From Telopea speciosissima (taxonomy: Eukaryota; Streptophyta; Magnoliopsida; Proteales; Proteaceae): a stretch of 64,000 nucleotides of DNA. The stretch's first letter is position 1. Each line of letters begins with the position of its first letter. Location of the stretch: contig NC_057919.1 of NCBI RefSeq assembly GCF_018873765.1, positions 23,662,698 through 23,726,697 on the forward strand, read 5' to 3'. The translations under genes were made by a program, and so were the position numbers. Under the pieces are notes generated by a model. The model worked only from the letters and a program-made list of their open reading frames with translations. It did not search any database and was not told the origin of the DNA. Below, in pieces: positions 34,001 through 46,000 of the stretch.

Positions 34001-37000
34001 TTGCTGATGGGTCTCTTTCTCCTATCTCGGGAAAGGGAACTATGCAGAGCACCTCCACTCTGAGCCTTTCCTCTGTGTTGCATGTCCCAAAATTTACTAC
34101 TAATTTGCTTTCCATTAGTAGCTTAACCAAGGACTTAAACTGCAAAGTAACCTTCTTTCCCAACCATTGTTTGTTTCAGGACTTGGCAACGAACAGTACA
34201 ATTGCATGTGGTAACGTGGTTGGTGGTCTGTATGTGCTTGATAGTTCCCGGGCAGCATTGACATCTCAGACTATATCTTCTGATTTTGATTCTGCACTTT
34301 TTTATTTGAATAATTAGCATCGTCGTTTGGGACATCCATCGATTAGTGTTTTCTCTACTTTATTTCCTAGCTTGGTGAAACGGTGTAATAGACATAATTT
34401 TTCTTGTGATGCTTGAACTTTGGCAAAGCAAACTCGAAGCATTTTTCCTATTTATGATAATAGAAGTTTGACTCCATTTGGTTTGATACATTCAGATGTG
34501 TGGGGCCCTGCCCGATGTGTTTTTACCTTTAGGTTTCGATGGTTTGTAACTTTTATTGATTGTTTTAGCCGGACGACTTGGGTTTACTTGATGCATAGCA
34601 AAAATGATGTTCACATGTTTCACTCTTTTCCACAAAATGGTCCAGACCCAGTTCGATGCCAAAGTGAAGATTCTTCGCTCCAATAATGGAAAAGAATATA
34701 TGGATGGTGCCTTTCTCTCATACTTAGACAGCTATGGAATCATACATCAAACTTCTTGTGTTGACACTCTGGCCCAAAACGGAGTGGCTGAACGCAAGAA
34801 CAGACATCTTTTGGAGGTTGCACGTTCTCTCATGTTTACCATGGCTGTTCCGGCGCGTTTCTGCGGTGATGTTGGCCTTACAGCTACTTATCTTATCAAT
34901 CGGCTTCCATCCTGAGTATTAGATGGCCGCTGCCCATTGGACGTTCTGTTTGGGAAATCCACGTTTGTGGTGCCTCCCAAGGTCTTTGGTTGTGTCGTGT
35001 TTGCCCGAAATCACCATGTACACAGCAAGTTTGATCCTAAAGGGCTACAATGTGTTTTTCTTGGTTAATCTACTACCCAGAAGGGGTATAGATGCTATCA
35101 TCCTCCTACATGAAAAGTATTCGTCATTATGAATGTGGTGTTTTGGGAATCTGAAGCTTACTTCAAACAGCCGACACCTCTGCAAGGGGAGATTCTAAGT
35201 GGTGAAGAGGTCCCGCTGATTGCTCCTCTGGATATTGAGATTCCTACAATAGAGGATGTCCCTGTTGAGTTGGAAGATGGAGTTACAAGTTAAAAACAAG
35301 AAGTGCAGACTGAGCAACAACCGATCCAGGGGAGAACAACAGACAGACTTACTCTCGGGGAACTGATTTTTCGTTACATGGCCCACGGTACAAAGAGACC
35401 ACCACCACTTCTCCTTCTAAATCGACATCTGTTCTTGCAAGTCCTGCTCCTAGTCATATTTCTGGTAAGCTTCCTCCTGATTCCAGCCTCGATCTACCTA
35501 TTGCTATCCGAAAACCAAAGAGGAGTTGTACACAACATCCTATTTCCAACTTTGTGTCATACAACTCCCTCACACCTATTTTCCATGCCTTTGTATCTTC
35601 TTTATCCTCTGTTTCCATCCCTAACAATTGGCAGGAAGCAATAACTGAACAGAAATGAAAGGATGCAATGAAAGAAGCAATGCTTGTCTTTGAGAAGAAC
35701 CAGACCTTGGATTTGGTGAATCCTCCACCAGGGAAGAAACTTGTTGGTTGTAAATGGGTATTTGTTGTGAAACACAAGACTGATGCTCAGTGGAAAGAAA
35801 CAAAGCTAGACTAGTTGCCAAAGGGTTTACTCAAACCCAAGGAATTGACTATCAAGAAACCTTTGCCCCTGTAGCAAAGATGAATACCATACGAGTCATC
35901 ATCTCTTGTGCTGTGAATAAAGGTTGGGAACTCCAACAACTTGACGTGAAGAATACCTTCCTGCATGGAGACCTAGAGGAAGATGTATACATGGAGATAT
36001 CTCTTGGTTTTACTTCCCCAGATACACAAGGAAAGGTATGCAAGTTGAAGAAAGCTCTGTATGGTTTAAAGCAATCACCAAGGGCTTGGTTTGGCTGGTT
36101 CTATAAGGTTATGATTGCCTATGGATATAAATAGAGCAATGTTGACCATACTTCGTTTGTTAAAAGAATGGGACAGCAAGTGACAATTTTGATTGTCTAT
36201 GTTGATGACATAGTTATCACGGGCACCGATGCACAGAAAATCCAGAAACTAAAGACTTATTTGGGCACCGAATTTGAAGTCAAAGATTTGGGCCGGCTAA
36301 GGTACTTCTTAGGGATTGAGGTTGCCTATTCAGCCAAGGGCATATCTCTTTCCCAAAGGAAATATACCCTAGATTTATTGAGTGAGACAAGGATGCTTGG
36401 TCGTAAACCGGCAGATACTCCTCTTGAGCCCTACACACATTTGAAGAGTAAGGAAGGTGACCCGGTGAATAATGGTAGCTACCAGAGATTAGTTGGCCGG
36501 TTGATATATCTTTCACATACCCGACCGGATATTACATTTGCTGTAAGCATTGTGAGTCAATACATGCATGATCCTCACTCTTCTCACTTGGAGGCTGCAT
36601 ACAGAATACTTTGGTACTCGAAGTCATCTCCTGGAAAAGGACTCTTGTATTCTCCACATAGTCATCTTCGGATAGAAGCCTACACTGATGCAGATTGGGC
36701 AGAAAGTCTAGATGATAGGAAGTCAACCTCTGGATATTGCACATTTGTTGGAGGAAATTTAACTACGTGGAAAAGCAAGAAACAGGAAGTTGTGGCTCGG
36801 TCGAGTGCTGAAGCTGAATTTCTAGCTATAGCTCGGGGTATATGTGAACTCCTCTGGCTCAAGGGACTTCTCCAAGATTTGGGTATGACTATTGATCTTC
36901 CAATGCAACTCTACTGTGACAGCAAATCTGCAATCAGCATTGCCCACCACCCGGTCCAACATGACCGTACCAAACATGTTGAGATCGATCGGCATTTTAT

Positions 37001-40000
37001 CAAGGAGAAATTGAAGCAAGAAGTTATTTGTGTTCCATTCATTCAGTCAAGTGAGCAGCTGGTTGATGTTCTTACCAAAGGAATTAGTAGTAAACTATTT
37101 TGTCCTATAGTTAGCAAGTTGGGCATGTTTAACATGTATGCTCCAACTTGAGGGAGAGTGTTGTAATATGGGTTCAGGGGTAATATTGTCTTTGTACCTA
37201 TAGTGTCTAGGTTCATTATGCACATGTTAAATGTACTAGTTGAGTGTTGAGCAAGTCATTCCATATTTGTAAAATTCTAAGATTATAAATAATGGCATGG
37301 CCACTGTCACAGAGACAAGCCAGTATTCACAGAATTCTACACATGGACAGCACAATGCACAATAAAATCTAGACAGTTCACCTAGTTGTGCCACGTGAAA
37401 GGGTGTTGTGGCAGTTCTGGCTGTTGGAAATCAAAGAAATGGCGTAGATTGGCCACATGTCAAATCTTGACATGTGAGTGGGGGGACATTAGGATCTACC
37501 TGTCCACAAAATTTCATCCCCATCCTAACGGCCACATGGCCAGATGTTTCTGCCAATCTAAAGATAACTTCTGGACCGCACAGACCAGGAAAACTGTTCC
37601 GAAACAACAAATGCAACTTCTGTAGCAAAAATCATGTGGACTCATAATCTGGTCTTCAAGTTCCAACTACCCAAGTCAAGGAACTTCAAGTCATATGCTC
37701 GTAAGCGTAGTTACTACTGATTTGACCAGTTTGAGAAAGAGAGACCAGTGGAAATGTCCACGAGCTATATATCTATTATAAAAGACTAACACAGGCAAGC
37801 AGAAGGATTAAGGGACCTTACATAAATCAAAGTGAAGCATACCTTCGGAAAAGCCTTTCAGCCTCCTCTTCCTCCAATTCTTCATGGTCACAATGAATAG
37901 CAGTGGAGGCAGCCTTGACTGATAGAAGAACATCATGTCTGGCAAGTACCTTGTGCAGATTCTCATTTAATTCAATTGCTTGAGAAATTACCCTTTCATC
38001 CCTGTGAAGAGATGATTTGTCACTTTATCATTTTTGGGGTCTAAAAAGGAGAATCAATATGCTCTGTATGCCATGTTAATGGCATTGAATATTCATGAAT
38101 CTTGATGTGGACAGATAATATAGTGTATGACTATTCATTCAACTAGAAACGACGTACATGAAATTTTCAGATAATGTAAAAATATAATATTTACTTGAAA
38201 TCTTTTTGTTTTACTTCATTTTTACCTGGAAACAAACAAAACCTTAATAAATTTGATGGAAATACCCAATATAACGACTTTAAAATAAAGTGTTGGCGCT
38301 TTACTTACTTTAAATGGCGGGCCAAAAGGCCCCTTTCTTTGTGTTGTAGTAGGGCCGTTGCTTGTGTTGTAGTAGGGCCGTTGTTTAAAAAAAAAAAAAC
38401 AAATGTATAATTTGGAAATAATGAGGGTAGCTGCCTCCTTAGTGGGGATGCACTTTCCTTGTTGCTTTCTTAGGTTTTGGAATGCTCGAGATTTCAAGTT
38501 TACTCTGCCAGAGAGAGTGGAGAAAGGGAGAAGCAACTCATCATGGAAGCGGTAGCTCTCGGGACGGCCTAAAAGATCGACTTGGCTCAGGAGGGTGGTC
38601 TACGATCAACTGGAAGGAGGCAAGCAAATGAAGGGAGGCATTATGGGCCCCGCGAAGAAGGACGTTCAGAAAGGTTCTCAAGATTCTCAATCATCCAGGC
38701 ATGTGGGAAGGGAGCGAGACCAAGCCGAGCCAGACAAAGGCAGAAATGGAGGCAGAGGTGTGAAGAGAAGGCGTGCTGCCCCATGCAACCAAGCACTTGA
38801 ACGGAGTAAAGCTGATCGTAGAGCACCCAACCTAGCAAAGAATAGGCCTGACCAACACTGAAGAACAGGGGGCGTGCTTTACTCAAATAGGGGCTCAGAA
38901 GTTGTTTGTTCACTGAGGGAGTTTCTTCTTTTCAAAAAAAGAAAAAGAAAATAGACCATGTTGATCATGGACTTCCTGATTAAGAAAAACATTTTCTGAA
39001 GCAGCATTCCTCAGTGAAGTTACAATTTGATCCTTGTAGTTTATTAGGTGAACTCATCACCCACAAGGGTTTTCTAAAAATCACACTAGACCATATGCAT
39101 GTGTTTGACAACTTTGACGATCGGTCGGCTTTGTTCGTCTTATTGAAGTTTGGAAATGGTTTCAATAGATAGAACCGTATTTGAATTTGCATGTACATCC
39201 AATAGGAAAGGAGGGAGAAATACCAACTAATCATTATCTAAAGTTCAGGAGAATTGCATCCAACAGAAACAACAGCAACTTCCTTCCACCAAGGAATGCA
39301 ATTCAAATGTTGAGTAACCATCAAACAGCATTGACGTTAATACTAATGCAACTTACCGAGATGTCATCACAAGATGCATTACTCGTTGTTTTTGAAATGA
39401 ACATTGCTCCACAAGATCCAGAGTGAATTCATCTTTTGCTCCCTACATAATATGATGGCATAGCGCAGAGTTCCAAGTGAGCAAATCTATCAGATAAAAG
39501 ATTAAACAAACAGATGCATCTCTCTGAGAACATCAACCAAACAAAAATTGAAATGCTAGTATACTAAACTATTTAGGTTCTTATTCACCAAAGAAGGGAG
39601 AGTTTAAAAAATGAAAGAGGTTTCAAGCCGCATAATAAAAGGCAGTCAATCCCCCCCCCCAAAGAAAAGGATTAAACAAAATTACTTAAGACAAGAAATT
39701 TGTCTCAAAATAGAGAAACATGTTACAAGGGCTCAAAAGTCAGACCAGGAAAGAGTCAAACACTACAAACAAAAGTATAAAAAAGAGTGTAGCAAGTCCA
39801 AGAGGCTCACACCACTGCAGGGTCTGGGGAGGGCCATTATATATGCAGGCTTACCGGCTTACCCCCACTTCACGGAGGGACTGTTTCCTGACTCGAACCC
39901 GGAGCAACCTTACAGTTGCGCGGGGTCTAGGGAGTTTTCTAGGGATGTTACATACTTTTGTTTGTACTATACTACAAACAAAAAAATAGTAACCCAAAAA

Positions 40001-43000
40001 ATGCAATAATGGCAAAATGAGCACCCCTTTGAGAAAACAAGGGCTACTATACAACAAAATATGGTTGACAACTAGACACCTAGATACAGACAAAAAAGGA
40101 GGCCAATAAACGATATATTAAATAGAATAACATGATGACTAGCATCTGTCAAATCATAGTTGTTTGACTCCGAAATCATCCCAAGATAAAAGCTCTTGCT
40201 TAGTCAATTGTTAAAGGGTTCTCTTAAGGCTTCAAAACATTTAAGTTGTTCAAAACCAAAATGCAATAAGATTCACCACTTAGTCCTGTAAACAGCATAT
40301 CCCTCCCAACACTTAAAAGCATCAGCCATCAAGACAATTGACTGAAAGTTTATGAGTGAGCTAAGTTGAACGTTGTTTCTGTTCAAATCAGAAAGTCCAA
40401 CGGGTATTGTAGGTTCCTTCCAGATGTAGAGGATTTCTGATGGGAAGTGGAGGCTTTATGTTAAGTCCAGATGGGTGTGTTATGATGTTCCTTTCTTTAT
40501 CTTTCCTATTAAAAAGCAAAAAAGGAAGACAATAAAATAGGCAAAATGGACTTGGGGATCATCATAACCAAACAAAGTATCCCCAACCATATCAACCAGT
40601 GTAATCTTTTGCAAACTGAAAATTAGGTCAACAAATTTTTCCTAAACATACCTCAGGATGTTGCATGTCAATTGCATCCAATACTTCTCGCAAAACCTCC
40701 AGGGCAACACTGGCCTTCTGAATAATGCTGTAACAGAAAGATAAATCTAAGAAATGGGCAAAAAGATTACATTCCATGTATCCTCAAAATATTTACCGAT
40801 ATGCATCATGGTAAATGTATCAAAGGCTTCATGCAACGCATTAAACAACTATCTGGGTAAACATGACACATGCAAATGTTGAAAAATAGCAAGAAAATAA
40901 AGAATCCAAAAATCATGGTTCCTAAATGACTGACACACAGAAGGTGAAACAATGATCATTGACAATAATGATGTTACATACAAGTCAAGACAGCTTAGAG
41001 CAACTCCAACAGGTAATAAATGAAGAGTCATATTGAGATAGTTGAAACATGTGCAACCACTGACACATACCGTTAGAATATTTATACAGTTGGAGGAGGA
41101 AAAAGACAGAATCAAGGCAATGAAATATGACTTGATTCCATATGTATAGGGATTAGCGAATAGGTAGGCACGTAAATGTGAAGTCACGATATGACAGCCT
41201 TCAAAGATGTGGCTACAAGACATTTATCAAAAAGAGGAACAAATGTGACTGTATGATAATTTATAAATTTCTAATTATTAATGGACTATTCGGTCTTTTA
41301 TTTTCAGTTTTCCACAGCATTCTCCAACCAATAATTAGGACTTTCATGGGAGGAAACCACAAAAACTGATGTGGACTAGCAAAAACAAAGAGAAGAAAAA
41401 AAAATGGACTTTAATTCATTTGATTGCAAGTAAAGGGAAGTGAAACCACTTTTGAAAAGAAAAAGGAAAGTTTTGTAATCAGATGGTGTAACCTACCTAG
41501 AACTCTTAACATATTTGGTACATATACTTTTCAATGCAAAATCTATTTTACTTTTCAAATCAAAGAAATTTCATTACAAAGTAGAGTGAAATTTAATAAC
41601 CAAATTTGGTATGTTTCAGAGTTGGTTACACCATGTGAGGTAACGATTACAAAAATTTCTACTTTAATATTGATTTGATTTCATTTGCCTTTATTTCCCT
41701 TGCAAGAAAGCAGAGACTACATATAATTTTGTATTTCTAGAACAAATAATTTCTTTCCCCAAGTAAGACTAGTGCACAAAGTTGGTTAAAGTAATGAACG
41801 GTAAACTTTATTTAGATATTTATCGTGTTCACCCTCACTTGGGTACTCCAAACAGCCACCCACCTATAATATTTAATCACAAGGTTGCCTTCTTTAATTC
41901 AAAATCTCTACTGAAAGAAGGGGAAAATGGGATAACTTGACATTGGTTGATAAAGTTTTTGTTTCCTATGGTTCTCATACAGTGTGAAAGTAGAGGATAG
42001 ATGGAAGACGATTCTCAGGGACAGTTCAAGAGAGAAAAATGAGTAAATGGTGCAAAAGGTATAGGAAGTGTATAGGCCACACTAGAAGAGTACAGGTGCA
42101 TCAAAACAGCAAAATCCATTGCTACCAAATCATACCTAGATTCAGGCACAATCTGAGGATTTTCTGGCTGAACATCCCTTTCGGATTTTGGAGGGACAGA
42201 TTTCTCTCCAGCTCCACGTAAACTCCTTTTGGTGTCCTCCAGCACAGAATGACCTGAAGCAACAGCAGGAGACCTTTGAGGAAACTGTACACCAGCACTC
42301 TGGAAGAAGAAAAGCAATCATTAATTAATATTTTAGAAGATGTGTACTCAATGTTAACTGCTTCCAAGACTAGATTAATGTATTCCAAATTCCCTTATAA
42401 TTTTCAGATTGCCACAATCTCTAATAACAGAAGCATTTACAATCTGTTGATTTTTGCTACAAGAACAGACAAGTGATTTAACACTTTAAAAGCGTATGGA
42501 ACACAGTTGAACGTGTGTATTAAATGACAAGTACATGACAAACAAAAGACAACATAACAAACAGCAACTTAACATGTGAAATAGAAAAACAGGACTAAGC
42601 TAATGAATCAAGTTCAAAGAAGATAAAAACAGTAGATTCATATAAAAAAGGGGCAATAACCCATTATTTAGTATATGGGGGAGGGGAAAGGAGAAAGGAG
42701 AAGGTAGGAAGAAATCAGAATTGCAAGGGGAAAAAGAGAAGAGGCCGTGAGAAAAAGGAGGAGGAGGAGGAGGGGGGGAGAAGAGTGCACACACACAAAC
42801 TCATAAACTCAATTCATTCTTTCATAATCTCAATGATGGGGCGATTACATCATATATAAAGAAAAATAAAAGACTCCTAAAAAATAAAACTCACCCTCTA
42901 ACTAAAACTTATCCAAAGAGAGAAACTAAAACAATTGGAAACCAAATATCCTACGTAACTAACTTCTAAAATAAAGAAAGAATAAAGTAAACTAAAACAC

Positions 43001-46000
43001 ATTATTTCCCCAAATAAGATAAATTCCCAAAATCCTACTAGATCCAAAATTTCAAATTGGACCTGGTTCAATTGAGTATGGGTCGGTCCAAGGTAGTGCA
43101 CCAATTGGGCCGGCCCGGTCCATGATTCTCCTGCATCACTGACTTTTAAATTATATGTAATCGAATTGGGCTTCAAGTGTAAGAAACTTGGATACATAGC
43201 CATACACCCAAATGAAGCTTGAACTAATCCAAAACATGAGCAGAACCCAGATAAACTCAAAACAAAGTAAACCAACAGAAAAATGAATCATGCTTGGACC
43301 ATAATGCAGAATGACCAAGTAGCATTAAAACTAAAACTGAAAACAAACGTCATCAATTTAAGTCCAAGCTTCCATCATAGCTTTCTACTTCACTTTGTAT
43401 CTGCCATTTTTTTATAACTTCCAACCATTCTTTTCCATATCAAACCCAAGCCTTTTCCTCTCAAACTTCAATTCTGACCTTTCCCTCTGGCACAGTATAC
43501 CAGAGATACACGTACTGAGTGTTTGGCAATCTATCCATCAACTTCTTTAGGGTTTTCTACCCATCAAAATATCCATCCTCCACAACAGCGATCCACTTAA
43601 CTGTTGCTGCAGTTTGACTTTACGAAAAAAAATTCAATTCATTTGTATGCAAGATATTACTGCATAGACTTCAAAAGAAAAATTGAACGCCTCATAATAG
43701 GAATTCTTCTATCTTACTACAATTTATTTAAAAAAATAATAATAATAATAAAATGAAAAAGAAATTAAGAGAGACAAATATTTATTAATGGTGAGTGGTG
43801 AGCCTAAACTCTGCAGTACATTTACCCCTCCCAGACCCTGCAGTAGCAGAAGCCTCGTGCACTGGGATGCTCCTTGGTGAGTCTCAACTCTAAAGTGAAG
43901 TCCTAATAAAAGTAAGACTGCCACAGTCAAAAGAATAAGTAAATAACAACTTAACAAGACTCCTAACTCAACTAGGACTAACACGAAAATAATCATTGTC
44001 AAGAAAGGGGTCCTACAAGTGAGACCCAATAGCCTTAGGGGCTAGCCCAACTTGCCCACTGCTGATCGGGGCAGTCTAAGCCCTCCTTTTGACCTTCTAA
44101 CACCCACCCAGAATGCTTGGAGTTCAATGAGACATGCCTTACAGCCTGAGGTAGTTGATACTATGTTCACCATCCTTTCTAAGAAGCAGCAAGCATATGC
44201 GGGGGGGGGGGGAAAACTCAAATTAACAATTTCCCCCTGCCACCCCACCTCCAAAAAAGAGCAAGATTTAAAATAAAAAAAGTAAGCCAAGTACCAGATA
44301 ATTTACTTGTTTTCAAATCAGTTAGAATTATCCCAGACTGTTCCTCTAGGGGAACTCTTTTTCCCTTCAAGTGAACACTCCATTATCAAATAAAAAATAA
44401 TCATTCTGCATAATAGAAACAATTACGTATGGTTTTCACCAGGTCTCAATTGTACAAGAAAAACCAGACAATACGGTGGTGGCATCTTTTTCCTTTGCAC
44501 TTAGAACAACAATCATCAATAAAAGAATTTTGGTGTTAGTAAAGAAGGCCCTACAGATTACACATTCGTACGTTGGTACCCACCACCAAATCATAATATG
44601 CAGCATAATATTGAGGAAACTTTCCAGAAGCACCACCAAGGGATGTCTGCATCGCATCTAAAAGTAGAAATATCTTCTCTCGTACAGGAAGACCTGACTG
44701 TAAAGCAGAAAAAGAAAATAATTTAGATCATAAAATCTTTATATATATGACACAACAACATGCGAAAAACTTCAATTAGCAGCAGCATATGGTGTTCCTG
44801 TGAATTATGTGTACCTTCTTCTTCACTATCTTCACCATTATCGGAAGAAGTCCATTACTTATCACCTGCCTGTGAATATGTTCTCCACAATTATTCATTA
44901 ACATCTCCAATAACTGCAAAACCATATTACAATTGAATGACAAAATCATAAGCCAAAGCACCAAAGAATTAAAAAAATAAATAAAAAAAAATCCAAGTTT
45001 GAACATGAATGTGAATTGGTTTTGAGAACGAATGGTTTGTGTTATTTTGATGCTAGGCCAGCGTAGAAATGCACATGAATAACCTCAAGAACCAAAGCAG
45101 ATATGCACAACCACTCAACCGTCAATCAAACAAAATAATCAAAAGCAAAAACATACTCGTACAATAATTAGCTCCTTGTTTGTTTATCAGAAGCAATATC
45201 ATTTCATTTCATTATTATGGTGACAATACATGTCTTATCATCCAATACAAAGACACATACAGAGGTTCAGAGGGTTAGACGCAAACGACAAAATCCCCCC
45301 TCTGAAATTTGGGATCTTCAAGTTCCAATAAATACTTTTGTTGCCATAGAAATCTATCAAAAAGGCACCAATTCAGAACATACTCTAACCATATCACTCC
45401 AACACCATAAGTACCATCTTTGTTCTTTTGATATACCCCATACAATAGCATACAAGACAAGCTTCCACAACATACAGTCCCTTAGCAAAGGGATCGAAGC
45501 TGGTCACTTGTAAAAAAATATGTTTTAGATCATCCAGCTCCAAACATCTAAACCCAAAAATAAAAGTACAAGTTCCAAACAAAATGGGCCTCCTCACAAT
45601 ACAAAAACATGCGTTTACAGTCTCTTCTTCTTTCCATTATGAGTAACAATGGGTTAGAAAATTGAAGCCGTTTTTATAAGACAACTTTGAGCAGCCTGTC
45701 AGAAGAAACTGTTAGAAATTTAAATGATTTTAAAATAAATGTTTCAAAATATTATTTAATTTTCAAAAGTTTTGTTAGAGGATTATGTCTTTTCCTAATA
45801 GGCACCTAAATGACCAATAGGTGTCACTATGTTTGAATGGTCACCAAACATGTCTTGTGGGAAAAGAATTGTGTTTGGGCATGAATTTTGGAGACAACTC
45901 TTGGTGGTGTCTTTTTCTCTCTATAGAGAGGAGGTTAAGTCTATTTCTCCAACAATTAAGAAGCAATCCCAACTTCAGTTTTCTCTTTGGTTTTTTCTAC

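Larger units (their letters stand above)
32102..37341 (+). mobile_element. full-length Copia (Ty1-type) LTR retrotransposon, coding-dead, in TOL intron 8
   Basis: Both 183-bp LTRs (32102-32284 and 37159-37341) begin TG and end CA. They are flanked by the perfect 5-bp target duplication CATGG (32097-32101 and 37342-37346). TGGCATCAGAATTCC after the 5' LTR is a diverged initiator-tRNA-Met primer site; TTGAGGGAGAG before the 3' LTR is the polypurine tract. Domain order gag, protease, integrase, reverse transcriptase, RNase H is that of Copia. Many stops and frameshifts make it non-autonomous. By eye the LTRs differ at 7 of 183 sites (3.8 percent). It is antisense to the host gene. Confidence 0.95.

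Noticed and set aside
38595..38861. Lys/Arg-rich 88-codon plus-strand frame in TOL intron 7
   Set aside because: Could be a retroelement ORF1 tail, but nothing diagnostic such as a zinc knuckle is present; not called as a gene.
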